Shown here: piece by piece, positions 17,057 through 26,129 of the stretch
How the letters are laid out: the number at the start of each line of letters is the position of its first letter
Position numbering within the stretch: the stretch's first letter is position 1
Assembly: GCA_002337045.1 (NCBI GenBank)
Contig: DDFF01000003.1
Location: 372,001-436,000 of the forward strand
From: Bacteroidetes bacterium UBA1935
GTDB lineage: Bacteria; Bacteroidota; Bacteroidia; Chitinophagales; Chitinophagaceae
DNA length: 64,000 bases
Reading direction: 5' to 3'
Made by a program: the position numbers and the translations under genes
The notes under the pieces: generated by a model
Database searches by the model: none
Seen by the model: the letters and a program-made list of their open reading frames with translations, nothing else
Told to the model about the DNA's origin: nothing

Positions 17057-17149
17057 ATGTCAAAGCTCAACAAATACAACCTGTGGATAGGCATCATTTT
17101 TCTGGTGGGAATGGTTACTGCCATCATCACGTGGTTGTCTTTCGGCTAA
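17057..17149 (+). CDS. 30-aa single-helix microprotein (KLxKYN family)
   Basis: ATG-TAA frame of 30 residues. It starts MSKLNKYNLW, like the 12425 copy, and its helix also ends TWLSFG; the substitutions between the two are conservative (for example Ile for Val and Thr for Ser). The start of the tail-collar trio lies 62 bp downstream. The same operator and -7 spacing precede it. Conserved length and conservative differences argue for translation. The function is unknown: small inner-membrane protein or regulatory leader. Confidence 0.65.
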   Translation: MSKLNKYNLWIGIIFLVGMVTAIITWLSFG

Positions 17150-17211
17150 TGACGAAGTCCTATACATAGTGCAATACACACATATAATCACATCAAAATA
17201 TCAAAAATAAT

Positions 17212-17790
17212 ATGGAAGGAACAGTAGGCGAAATCCGCATGGTAGCTTTTAAAAGCGCCCCGGATGGTTGGCTTTTGTGCGATGGGGCGTTATACCCGAT
17301 GGGCGACCAGCTAAGCAAGCTGATAGGCAAGCAATATGGCGGCGATGGCATCACCAACTATGCAGTACCAAACCTGCAAGGCAAGCTGCCTGTGGGTGTA
17401 AATACGGGAAACCCCGGCGGCATTGCTATTATGCAGGGGCAAAACATGGGTATGCAATCGCTGGCACTGACACCAGACCAGATAATGATGCATACGCATA
17501 GTACAACTACCGTGTCATCGTCAGTCAATGGCTCACTGCTGGCATCATCCTCATCCGGCGATACCAGTTCGCCCGCAGGCGGATACCTGATAAGCAACCC
17601 CGGCAATTATATGTACAGCCCGGGGAGTGCCTTAATGGTTCAATCTCATGCAATGGATGTGGAGTATAACGATGTATGGAGCACGGGAGATATGGCAAAT
17701 AATAACAGCGGGCAGCCGCACAACAACGATCAGCCATACCTATGTATCAACTTCATCATTTGCGCACAGGGCGAATACCCGCAGTTTTGA
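17212..17790 (+). CDS. Phage tail collar domain protein 1 (microcystin-dependent-like)
   Basis: 192 aa with the tail-collar signature near the N-terminus: GEIRMVAFKSAPDGWLLCDG, then LIGKQYGGDGITNYAVPNLQ and GKLPVGV. A variable Ser/Gly-rich region follows, and it ends QPHNNDQPYLCINFIICAQG. No signal peptide. Members of this family occur as phage tail tips and as chromosomal clusters of three in many bacteria, where the role is not settled. This is the first of a trio in one direction with gaps of 60 and 39 bp, so probably an operon that begins with the microprotein at 17057. No other phage genes are present. Confidence 0.85.
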   Translation: MEGTVGEIRMVAFKSAPDGWLLCDGALYPMGDQLSKLIGKQYGGDGITNYAVPNLQGKLPVGVNTGNPGGIAIMQGQNMGMQSLALTPDQIMMHTHSTTTVSSSVNGSLLASSSSGDTSSPAGGYLISNPGNYMYSPGSALMVQSHAMDVEYNDVWSTGDMANNNSGQPHNNDQPYLCINFIICAQGEYPQF

Positions 17791-17850
17791 TTAAAGAAAC
17801 CACTATCCGCATCAAACAATATTCAAATAACTATTTTAAAATAAGCACTT

Positions 17851-18456
17851 ATGGCCGATACTTCTGATTTGGCATTTGTTGGTGAAATAAGATGTTTCCC
17901 ATACGATTTTGTACCCAAGGGATGGCTTAAATGCGATGGCAGTATACTACAGGCCAACAGATACCAGCAGCTTGCAGCCCTTATTACAAATACCTATGGC
18001 GGCAATGCCGTAGAGGGCACTTTTGCACTGCCCAATCTGGTAAAAAACGTAGCTGTAGCAGCAATTACAAACCCTCTCAACGCCCCCGGATATGCCAACA
18101 GGCAATTGGGCGATAGTGGTGGTGAACCTACTGTAACACTGGGGGCAGACAACCTGCCCAACCATCAGCACCGTACCAACGTAACCGTTACAGGTACTAT
18201 GGAGCTGAATGTAAGCATACTGCCAGGCAGCAGCAACGACCCCACAAACAGCACACTGGCAAGGCCTGCAGATGCAAGCAATATTTACAGCCAGACACCC
18301 AACGACAAAATGGGCAGCGGTACAGCAAGCGTATCGGCATCGTTCAATATAGATGGTATACCGGAGGGCTGGGCACTGCCGCACAATAATATTCAGCCAT
18401 GTCTGGCATTGGTATACTGCATTTGCATAGATGGCGTATACCCTACATTCCCTTAA
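17851..18456 (+). CDS. Phage tail collar domain protein 2 (microcystin-dependent-like)
   Basis: 201 aa. N-terminal collar motif: GEIRCFPYDFVPKGWLKCDG, LITNTYGGNAVEGTFALPNL. A histidine-containing LPNHQHRTNV follows in the middle, and it ends HNNIQPCLALVYCICIDG. It lacks a signal peptide, like its two neighbours. It is about as diverged from copy 1 as from copy 3, so the trio is old rather than a recent tandem duplication. Three different collar proteins suggest a mixed assembly, by inference. Confidence 0.85.
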   Translation: MADTSDLAFVGEIRCFPYDFVPKGWLKCDGSILQANRYQQLAALITNTYGGNAVEGTFALPNLVKNVAVAAITNPLNAPGYANRQLGDSGGEPTVTLGADNLPNHQHRTNVTVTGTMELNVSILPGSSNDPTNSTLARPADASNIYSQTPNDKMGSGTASVSASFNIDGIPEGWALPHNNIQPCLALVYCICIDGVYPTFP

Positions 18457-18495
18457 AACAAACCAATTGCAATAACTACTAAATACGATTTTTAT

Positions 18496-19086
18496 ATGGA
18501 AGATATATTGGGCGCAATACGCTTGTGGACAGTAAGTGCAATACCCAAAGGCTGGGCAGCCTGCGATGGCAGCCTGCTTAAAGTAGCAGAACACAAAGCA
18601 TTATATAGCCTGTTGGGCACACGTTATGGCGGCGATGGCCAGATACAATTCGGCCTGCCGGACCTGCGTGGCAGAGCCGTTATCGGCTCAGACGAATTAT
18701 CTTCTCAAGGCCCGCCAGAGCTGCCGCTGGGAACTACGCTGGGCGAGGGGGACGTTACCCTGCAAACATCGCAGATACCAACCCATACCCACTATGGCAT
18801 CAACATCAGCAATCAGCCTGCCAATCTATATATGCTTTGCGATACATCGGGCACATCAGGAAGCAGCATACCCGAAAACGGATGCCCCTCTGTGGCAAAT
18901 ACAGATATTTATTCATCAGTAATCAGCAATCCGCCTATTAATATGATGAATATCGTCAGCACCTCGTCTCAGGCAACGGCTACGGTAACTGGTAGCCAGT
19001 ATAACAGCTCGCATACCAATGTCATGCCTTCGCTGGGGTTGTATTATATTATTTGCATTAATGGGATTTACCCATCCAAACCTTAA
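18496..19086 (+). CDS. Phage tail collar domain protein 3 (microcystin-dependent-like)
   Basis: 196 aa. Collar motif: GAIRLWTVSAIPKGWAACDG, LLGTRYGGDGQIQFGLPDLR, then IPTHTHYGIN, and it ends SHTNVMPSLGLYYIICINGI. No signal peptide. Last gene of the trio; the following 102 bp contain the promoter of giant gene 2 but no obvious hairpin terminator, so some read-through into 19189 is possible. Confidence 0.85.
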   Translation: MEDILGAIRLWTVSAIPKGWAACDGSLLKVAEHKALYSLLGTRYGGDGQIQFGLPDLRGRAVIGSDELSSQGPPELPLGTTLGEGDVTLQTSQIPTHTHYGINISNQPANLYMLCDTSGTSGSSIPENGCPSVANTDIYSSVISNPPINMMNIVSTSSQATATVTGSQYNSSHTNVMPSLGLYYIICINGIYPSKP

Positions 19087-19154
19087 TAATACACACCCCG
19101 CCAAACAACAGGATTAATATTTATAAACAACAAAAACAAATCATAACAGATTAA

Positions 19155-19162
19155 TATTTTTG
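19155..19162 (+). promoter_or_regulatory. -7 element TATTTTTG of giant gene 2
   Basis: Exact TAnnTTTG match 26 bp before the start codon. No matching TTTG -33 box or TGTkACG operator is seen here, so giant 2 appears to be regulated differently from giants 1, 5 and 6. Confidence 0.55.
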
Positions 19163-19188
19163 CCAAAATAACAACAAAACACCTCTGT

Positions 19189-21837
19189 ATGAAACGCACC
19201 TTTGCACTATTAGTGCTAGCCATTTCCTGTACCATATTGCGTGCCCAGGTAGTAACGGGCAGCTACACCGGCAACGGTACATCTCAAAACATCACCGCTC
19301 CCGGCTTTCAGCCCGATATTGTAATCGTTAAACGCGCAGGCGCTATCGGCACTGCACAACACGGGCAGGTGCGCATTGCAGGCATGTCTACCACAATGGA
19401 TGTATCATTTACCGGCAGTGCTACAGACCGTATTACAGGTATACTGTCCAACGGCTTTTCGGTAGGTAGTGGCGCCAGTGTTAATGCCAGCGGAGATACG
19501 TATCACTATGTAGCCATCAAAAACAAATCGGGGGAAATTGCCACCGGTAGCTATACAGGCAATGGTGTCGACAATACCAATATTACCGGCCTCAGTTTTC
19601 AGCCCGATTTTGTGTGGGTACTGATACCCGGCGTTGCAAGCATATGGCGCACATCTACCATGACAGGCGATAACAGTATGCCATTCACCTCTACAGGTTT
19701 GGTAGCAGATTGTATACAAGCGCTCAACAGCAATGGCTTTCAGATAGGAACAGATGCACGAGTAAATACGAACACAAGTACTTATTACTATATAGCTTGC
19801 AAGAATGTTGCGGGCAGCTTCAACGTAGGCTCGTATACCGGCAATGCCACAGACAACCGTAGTATATCGGGCTTTGGCTTCGCCCCTACTTTTGTTACAG
19901 TAAAACCCAACAACAACGTAACAGGCGCAATAAAAACCACCAGTACCGGTGCTACTACAGACATTACTTTGCTTCCCAATGCGGGCAACGCCGTAACAGA
20001 TGCCATACAGCAATTGCAAAGCGATGGCATAGAAATAGGTACTGCAACACGTGTTAATACAAATGCCATTGCTTATTACTGGTGGGCATTTGCAGAGGCT
20101 GCAGGGGACTGTACCTGGAACGGCACATCGTGGACACCCACCACACCTACATCTGCCAACAATGCCATCATTGCCAGCAATACCATCATACCGGCTTCTT
20201 TCAGTTGCAAAGACCTGACGCTGAATACCACCATGATAAGCAGCAACAACGCAACCGTATACGGCGATATCATCAACAACGCTTCAGGCTTCAACGGTGG
20301 CGGCGGGCTGATACTTGCAAAAACGGGCACTTCTACCCTTTCGGGCAACGACTTTATAATGATAGGCCCTGTAACGGTCAATAGCGGTTGCACCTTTAAC
20401 ACAGGTGGCAAGCTGATATTGTATAGCGCAGCAAGCGGCGTACAAGGGCGCATTGCCAATAGCGCAGGCACCATAACAGGCAATGTAACAGTACAACGTT
20501 ATATACCCGGCGGACGCAGGGCATTCCGCTTTATCAGCCATCCGTTTTCATCTGCACTAAGCATGAGCGATCTGACGGACGATATTGATATAACAGGCAC
20601 AGGCGGCTCTCCGTTTACAACTACGGGCAGTAACAATCCTTCTGCTTTCAGGTTTGATGTAACAACAGGCGACAATACAACAACCGGCAACAACCCCGGC
20701 TGGAGTGCATACACGGCAAGCAGCAGCTGGGCTACCAGCGAGGCTATGCGCGTGCTGATACGCGGTGCTAAAGGCGAAGGCCTGACAAGCGGTGCATACA
20801 CACCCAGCGCAGTAACGCTGGATATGACAGGCGCTGTAAGACAAGGCAACCAAACTATTGGCCTTACTAAAGGTAGCGGTACCAACTTTGTACTCGTGGG
20901 CAATCCGTTTGCCAGCCAGGTAAATATGGATGCTGTAAGTGGTACTAATATTGGTAGCAGCTTCTATATCTGGGATGCTAATCAGGGTACGAAGGGTGGC
21001 TATACTTCATACACTTTCGGTTCTTCATCTTACAATCTGCCAGTATGTGGTGCATTTGTTACTACCCTTTCTGCAAATGGTTCTATGTCTATTGAAGAAG
21101 CTGATAAAACCAACAACACAGCAGGTGCGCCTTTCAAAACAACTGGCATCGCCAATCAGGTAGAAATAAAACTGGAAGACAGCACTATATTCTGGGATAG
21201 GTTGTTGTTGAATTTTGATGACAAGGCAATGGCAACGGTAGATTATCCGGATGCTGCGAAACTCTACAATCCTGATATGACCTTCTACACATTGAGCAAA
21301 GATGACTCGATGCTTTCAATTGATACACGCCCTTATGTGGCAAGTGAAGTAATCAAGCTTGGTTTGTATGCAGGTATCAAAAAAGATTTCAAATTCACTG
21401 CACCAAATGTAAATATGCCTGCGGGTACAAAACTGTATTTCACAGACAAGCTGCTGAGCAAAACAATAGAAGTAACCCCTGCGTTTGAATACTGGTTTAG
21501 CGTAGATACAAGCAGCGCATCTTGGGGCAACAATCGTTTTGAGTTGAATACACAGGGCGTGCCTACGAGCAGCATCGCAAACGTAAACGCAAGCAAGCTG
21601 AAAGTGAAATTAGTGCCTAACCCTGCTACAGACAATGTAACACTCTATTACGAAGGTGCAGGCAAAGAACTGAACATCATTGTAACAAATATGATGGGTG
21701 TAAAAGTGGCAACGGCTACTGCAACTAATATCAATGGTAATGTAACGATACCTACTTCGCAACTTGCCAACGGCATCTACAACGTAACCATCTACAATGG
21801 TGCAGAAGTGATGACACAGAAACTCATAAAACAATAA
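19189..21837 (+). CDS. Giant secreted T9SS protein 2 with GSYTGNG repeats
   Basis: 882 aa. The signal peptide ends TILRAQ (about 20). Three repeats of about 95 residues follow (about 23-300). Each starts GSYTGNG and contains FQPDFVWV-like and LNSNGFQIGTDARVN-like segments, similar in style to repeats found in phage structural proteins. A strand-rich region follows, then the shared block from RYIPGGRRAFRF (about 437) to the type A T9SS signal (LVPNPATDN...QKLIKQ). The 3' end is nearly identical in DNA to the other giants and the similarity continues past the stop codon. Its small-protein partner starts 34 bp downstream. Confidence 0.8.
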   Translation: MKRTFALLVLAISCTILRAQVVTGSYTGNGTSQNITAPGFQPDIVIVKRAGAIGTAQHGQVRIAGMSTTMDVSFTGSATDRITGILSNGFSVGSGASVNASGDTYHYVAIKNKSGEIATGSYTGNGVDNTNITGLSFQPDFVWVLIPGVASIWRTSTMTGDNSMPFTSTGLVADCIQALNSNGFQIGTDARVNTNTSTYYYIACKNVAGSFNVGSYTGNATDNRSISGFGFAPTFVTVKPNNNVTGAIKTTSTGATTDITLLPNAGNAVTDAIQQLQSDGIEIGTATRVNTNAIAYYWWAFAEAAGDCTWNGTSWTPTTPTSANNAIIASNTIIPASFSCKDLTLNTTMISSNNATVYGDIINNASGFNGGGGLILAKTGTSTLSGNDFIMIGPVTVNSGCTFNTGGKLILYSAASGVQGRIANSAGTITGNVTVQRYIPGGRRAFRFISHPFSSALSMSDLTDDIDITGTGGSPFTTTGSNNPSAFRFDVTTGDNTTTGNNPGWSAYTASSSWATSEAMRVLIRGAKGEGLTSGAYTPSAVTLDMTGAVRQGNQTIGLTKGSGTNFVLVGNPFASQVNMDAVSGTNIGSSFYIWDANQGTKGGYTSYTFGSSSYNLPVCGAFVTTLSANGSMSIEEADKTNNTAGAPFKTTGIANQVEIKLEDSTIFWDRLLLNFDDKAMATVDYPDAAKLYNPDMTFYTLSKDDSMLSIDTRPYVASEVIKLGLYAGIKKDFKFTAPNVNMPAGTKLYFTDKLLSKTIEVTPAFEYWFSVDTSSASWGNNRFELNTQGVPTSSIANVNASKLKVKLVPNPATDNVTLYYEGAGKELNIIVTNMMGVKVATATATNINGNVTIPTSQLANGIYNVTIYNGAEVMTQKLIKQ

Positions 21838-21871
21838 TCCCTTCACGCTACAAAAACAATCCTCTTAAGTA

Positions 21872-22060
21872 ATGAAACAACTAAGAATAATTGCCGCATA
21901 TATTTTCTTCACCCTGCTGTCTGCTACCGCATACGCACAAGGCCCGGGCTTTGATGACGATGTGATAGATGAAGTACCTATTGACGGTGGCGTAAGCGCA
22001 TTGGTAATAGCAGGTGCTGCCTACGGCGCCAAGAAGCTAAGGGACATGAAGAAGAAATAA
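21872..22060 (+). CDS. PIDGG-type small secreted protein 2
   Basis: 62 aa: signal peptide ending ATAYAQ, then GPGFDDDVIDEVPIDGG, a hydrophobic helix and the tail KKLRDMKKK. This copy has the exact PIDGG motif, with Ile for Val in the acidic segment. It is preceded by a spacer (CCCTTCACGCTACAAAAAC) that is identical after giants 2, 4 and 6, so the cassette was copied together with its intergenic DNA. Confidence 0.75.
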   Translation: MKQLRIIAAYIFFTLLSATAYAQGPGFDDDVIDEVPIDGGVSALVIAGAAYGAKKLRDMKKK

Positions 22061-22078
22061 AACACACAACCAACTGTA

Positions 22079-22109
22079 ACCACCCTGTTTTTAAAACAGG
22101 GTGGTTTTA
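22079..22109 (+). terminator. Terminator of giant locus 2
   Basis: ACCACCCTG / CAGGGTGGT stem with a T/A-rich loop, followed by TTTTAT. Confidence 0.8.
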
Positions 22110-22261
22110 TATATATGCCAAAACCCAAACTAAATACATAGACATAATATACAGATCATTCTGTGATACACTTGTTTCAGTCTGTCATTTTAAAAAATCA
22201 TCATTCTTTATCAATAATATAGAATATAACGTCTGTTTATATTATTTTGTAGCCATTCGCA

Positions 22262-23134
22262 ATGCCTCATTCTTTATCAACAAAACTTACCTGCTTGTCA
22301 GCCATCTGTATGCATACTGCTAAAAAATGCATAATAACCTTTCAACACAAAGCATTCATATACATAATTGTGCTATTTACAATGGCACTGGCTACATATA
22401 GCACCCAAGCACAGCCGGCAAAAAACAAAGAAAAAATCAACCTGCTGCGCATCTCATTGCTGCACTTTCCGGATAGCGCCTATATAGATGAACTGGTCAT
22501 CCGCTACGACACGGTAGATGGCATAAAGCCCGTGGCCGTAGAGTCGGGAGGCGTACACAAGCCGCATACCATTGCAACCATGCAAAACGGCAAGCTGCTG
22601 AATGTGGCTACCTACCGAAAAGCAAGGCTCAACGACACCATACCGCTGGTCATAAAAGCAGACAAAAAAGATATTTTCTTCATCAGGCTGCAAGACTACA
22701 CCAACATCAAAAGGCATATATATATTAAAGACTTCGGAGCCACACCACTGTTACAGGATTTTAAAGCCAACACACATTATGTGTGTCACTATTATCCTGC
22801 CGATACACTGCCTGCTGAAAAAAGGTTTGTAATTGTTCTTTCAGATACACCTATTATCAAAAACCACAAAAAATCATCACTCCATCTTGAAGAAGGTGCA
22901 CTATATAGTGTCCACTACGACCGTAAAAGAGATGAAATACATCTAAAGACAGGCCTCGGTAAAATTCAAATTACCATATCAGACCAGATGGGAAACCGTG
23001 TATTTGACAGTCCGGTGATATCCAAAAAAGGATTAGTGAAAATCGGAACATCTGAAATCAATGACGGAGTATACTCGGTAAAGATGGTCGACGTTTTCGG
23101 CAATTGTGAAACAGCAAGATTTATTAAATATTAA
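22262..23134 (+). CDS. Exported protein with a degenerate T9SS-like C-terminus
   Basis: 290 aa. A hydrophobic segment around residues 32-48 is followed by YSTQAQ, consistent with a signal peptide that starts late. ATG 22310 (MHTAKKC...) is a plausible alternative start giving a more usual signal. The C-terminal 80 residues (GKIQITISDQMGNRVFDSPV...GVYSVKMVDVFG...FIKY) match the shape of a type A sorting domain, but the usual PNP start is absent. No other domain recognised. It lies 20 bp upstream of giant gene 3 and is probably co-transcribed with it. Confidence 0.55.
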   Translation: MPHSLSTKLTCLSAICMHTAKKCIITFQHKAFIYIIVLFTMALATYSTQAQPAKNKEKINLLRISLLHFPDSAYIDELVIRYDTVDGIKPVAVESGGVHKPHTIATMQNGKLLNVATYRKARLNDTIPLVIKADKKDIFFIRLQDYTNIKRHIYIKDFGATPLLQDFKANTHYVCHYYPADTLPAEKRFVIVLSDTPIIKNHKKSSLHLEEGALYSVHYDRKRDEIHLKTGLGKIQITISDQMGNRVFDSPVISKKGLVKIGTSEINDGVYSVKMVDVFGNCETARFIKY

Positions 23135-23154
23135 TCAATAAACACCTCGCATAT

Positions 23155-25737
23155 ATGTCTATTAAAAAAAACATACTGTCATTACTGATATTGCTGCTAT
23201 CAGTAAATGTTTACAGCCAAACTACACTCGCATTGGGCGACATCGCATTTACGGGTTATAACTGTACTCCGGCAAACGGGAGCGATGAGTTCACATTCGT
23301 TATTCTTAAAAGTACAGGTATTACCAGCGGTACCACCATCTATTTTACCGACCGTGGCTGGAAAAGCGGCAGTTGCGGAACAGATAATTTCTGTACTATT
23401 GCAGATAATGCTTCTTTCCCTGAATTAGGTAGCGAATTTGTATGGACTTGCGGTTCTTCCCTGGCTTACGGCACGCACGTAAAAATCAGCGGTGCAGGCA
23501 CCAGCACTACATTTACCTGTAGCAATGGTAGCGCTTCGGGCATTGTACTAAACCTCTCCAATGCCGGCGATCAGATTTTTGCCCTGCAGAATGGCGCAGG
23601 CAGCACCACCACTAGTAATGGCCCCAGTGGCACCATGCTTGCCGCCATACATGCCAACAAAGCCACTGCAGCAGGCTGTTCTTTCAGCACTACCAATTGG
23701 GATGACTGTACCACAAATATTTCAGTTGATATTTGCCAAAGTGCCAATAACTCCAACAGGCCCGCTTGCCTTACTAACGGTACAAACGCATTGGTAATTC
23801 TAGATGGCTCTAACAATGAAGTAGATAATGGTGTATATAATTGTACCGGGCAAAGCGGCAATACATCCGCAGCAGCTATTGTTGCTATGAGAACTACTTT
23901 AAACACATCAGCTAACTGGACTGTTCAAAACACAACAGCATTAACTATACCTCCGTCAGGCTGCAATCCGCTTAGCGGTAATATTGCCACCACATGGAAT
24001 GGCAGCAGTTGGGACAATGGCAGCCCCAGCTCTTCTCTTACTGCCATTATTGCTTCAAACACAGCACCCGGCAGTTTTACTTGCGGCGACCTTGCTATCA
24101 GTAGCGGCTTTAGCCTCAATACAGGCACAAGCAATACCATTACCATTAATGGCAACCTTAACAATAATGGCAACGGCGTTAGCGGAACAGGTACTTTAAC
24201 ATTTGCCTCTACCGGCTCTCTTCTTGGTACGGCATTTTCTTTTGGCGGCACGGTAACAGTTAGTTCAGGCACACTTACTACCAACGGCAAGCTCACCTTA
24301 TCTTCAGATGCAACTAATACGGGGCGTATAGGCAACAGTGCAGGTACCATCACCGGCAGCGTACAGGTGCAGCGTTATATACCGGGCAGCCGCCGTGCAT
24401 ATCGCTTCTTCTCTCATCCGTTTAATGCTGCGCAAGGCCTTTCATCACTTACAGACGATATAGACATTACAGGCAATGGTGGCAGCACAAACGGTTTTAC
24501 AACAACCGGCAGCAACAATCCTTCTGCATACTGGTACGATGTTACAGCGGCTAACGGCTCTTCATCAAACGACATCGGCTGGACAGCATTTACAAGTACC
24601 AATGGTACAGGTGCCAATTCATGGAATCAGTATGAAGGCATCCGTGTACTGGTGCGTGGCGCTATCGGCGAAGGACTGACAAGCGGTGCATACACGCCAA
24701 GCGCTGTAACACTGGATATGACAGGCACTGTAAATCAGGGCAGCCAGGCCATCAGCGTTACCAAGGGCAGCGGCACTACCTACGCACTGGTGGGCAATCC
24801 TTTCCCAAGCCCTGTAAGCATGGATGGTGCAAGCAAAACTGCGGGCATTGGCAGCAACTTCTATGTATGGAGCGCGCAGCAAGGCACCAAAGGTGGTTAC
24901 ACTACATATACTTACGGTTCTTCATCTTTCAACCTGCCTGTATATGGCGCGTTTGTAACACAGATAAGCAGCAACGGTACCATCACTTTCGACGAGGCAG
25001 ATAAGACAAGCAGCACAAGCACGATGTTCAAAACAACAAGCTTCCCTAACAGGGTAACACTGAACATTGAAGACAGTTCTATTTTCTGGGACAGGTTGCA
25101 ACTGCATTATAATGATAATAATATGGCAGTAGCCGAAGCAGATGATGCGCTGAAATTTCCTAATCCCGAAGTAAGCTTCAACACCTACAGCACAGACGAC
25201 AGCCTGCTGGCAATAGATAATCGTCCGTATGTAGAAAACGAAACCATTAAACTGGGCTTCACCACACCATACAAGAAAAACTATAAAATAGTAGCTGCAG
25301 ACTTTGATGTACCTGCAGGCACAAAACTATTCCTGAAAGACAACTACACAGGCAAGAACGAAGAGATAAGCGCAGGTTATGAATATTGGTTTACGGTAGA
25401 TACCAACGCAGCATCGCAAGGCAAAGGCAGATTTGAACTGAATACACAGGGCAAACCTACTACAGGCATTGCAGGCACTACTGCCAACGCAATGAAAGTG
25501 AAGCTGGCACCTAACCCTGCCGGTAACGATGTAACGATATACTACGAAGGCGCTATCGGCAAAACACTGCATGTAACAATTGTAAACATGGCAGGCACAA
25601 TGGTGGCAAAAGCAAAACAAGCTACATACAATGCAGGCAGCATGAAGGTATCGCTGAATGATGTACCCGCAGGTGTGTATATCGTAAACATCAGGGATGA
25701 AAACCGGGTGTATTCGGAAAAACTCATCAAACAATAA
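23155..25737 (+). CDS. Giant secreted T9SS protein 3 with GDIAFTGY domain
   Basis: 860 aa. The signal peptide ends NVYSQ (about 22). The N-terminal domain (about 25-265) starts LALGDIAFTGYN and contains GTTIYFTDRGW, shared with giant 4. A strand-rich middle with STTWNG-like motifs follows. The shared block starts at RYIPGSRRAYRF (about 407) and ends in a type A signal (LAPNPAGND...YSEKLIKQ). This is the most diverged of the six C-terminal blocks, and its downstream spacer also differs, so it has escaped the homogenisation seen in the others. Likely co-transcribed with 22262. Confidence 0.8.
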   Translation: MSIKKNILSLLILLLSVNVYSQTTLALGDIAFTGYNCTPANGSDEFTFVILKSTGITSGTTIYFTDRGWKSGSCGTDNFCTIADNASFPELGSEFVWTCGSSLAYGTHVKISGAGTSTTFTCSNGSASGIVLNLSNAGDQIFALQNGAGSTTTSNGPSGTMLAAIHANKATAAGCSFSTTNWDDCTTNISVDICQSANNSNRPACLTNGTNALVILDGSNNEVDNGVYNCTGQSGNTSAAAIVAMRTTLNTSANWTVQNTTALTIPPSGCNPLSGNIATTWNGSSWDNGSPSSSLTAIIASNTAPGSFTCGDLAISSGFSLNTGTSNTITINGNLNNNGNGVSGTGTLTFASTGSLLGTAFSFGGTVTVSSGTLTTNGKLTLSSDATNTGRIGNSAGTITGSVQVQRYIPGSRRAYRFFSHPFNAAQGLSSLTDDIDITGNGGSTNGFTTTGSNNPSAYWYDVTAANGSSSNDIGWTAFTSTNGTGANSWNQYEGIRVLVRGAIGEGLTSGAYTPSAVTLDMTGTVNQGSQAISVTKGSGTTYALVGNPFPSPVSMDGASKTAGIGSNFYVWSAQQGTKGGYTTYTYGSSSFNLPVYGAFVTQISSNGTITFDEADKTSSTSTMFKTTSFPNRVTLNIEDSSIFWDRLQLHYNDNNMAVAEADDALKFPNPEVSFNTYSTDDSLLAIDNRPYVENETIKLGFTTPYKKNYKIVAADFDVPAGTKLFLKDNYTGKNEEISAGYEYWFTVDTNAASQGKGRFELNTQGKPTTGIAGTTANAMKVKLAPNPAGNDVTIYYEGAIGKTLHVTIVNMAGTMVAKAKQATYNAGSMKVSLNDVPAGVYIVNIRDENRVYSEKLIKQ

Positions 25738-25778
25738 ACAACGCCATATCATCAACACCGCTTCAATCAATATCTCTT

Positions 25779-25973
25779 ATGTACAATAAAACAATAATTA
25801 CCGTATATACTTTTTTACTCCTGATACTGGTATCAGGCACAGCACTGGCACAAGGCCCCGGCTTTGATGACGATGTGGTAGACGAAGTACCTATTGACGG
25901 CGGTGTAAGCGCACTGGTAATAGCAGGCGCAGCCTACGGCGCTAAAAAACTGAAGGACATGAAGAAGAAATAA
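25779..25973 (+). CDS. PIDGG-type small secreted protein 3
   Basis: 64 aa: signal peptide ending GTALAQ, acidic GPGFDDDVVDEVPIDGG, hydrophobic helix, tail KKLKDMKKK. The signal peptide differs from those of copies 2, 4, 5 and 6, while the mature part is almost unchanged. Selection therefore seems to act on the acidic-PIDGG-helix-lysine part. It lies 41 bp after giant 3. Confidence 0.75.
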   Translation: MYNKTIITVYTFLLLILVSGTALAQGPGFDDDVVDEVPIDGGVSALVIAGAAYGAKKLKDMKKK

Positions 25974-25994
25974 GATTAGAGTCTTCATTATCTG

Positions 25995-26024
25995 AAGGGC
26001 TGCATAATATGCAGCCCTTTTTAT
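25995..26024 (+). terminator. Terminator of giant locus 3
   Basis: AAGGGCTGCAT / ATGCAGCCCTT stem with a 3-base loop and a T run. Confidence 0.85.
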
Positions 26025-26129
26025 TTGCGTAATCTCATTTCGTCGAAATACCGTTTCTATTCGACCAAATAATTTTTATCCGTGTCATGCAAGGATAGTT
26101 TTGCCTACATAAAAAAATACTCAACAAGT

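Noticed and set aside
17212..19086. Prophage or contractile injection system
   Set aside because: Only tail-collar domain proteins are present; no sheath, baseplate, capsid, terminase, ATPase or integrase gene is found nearby.
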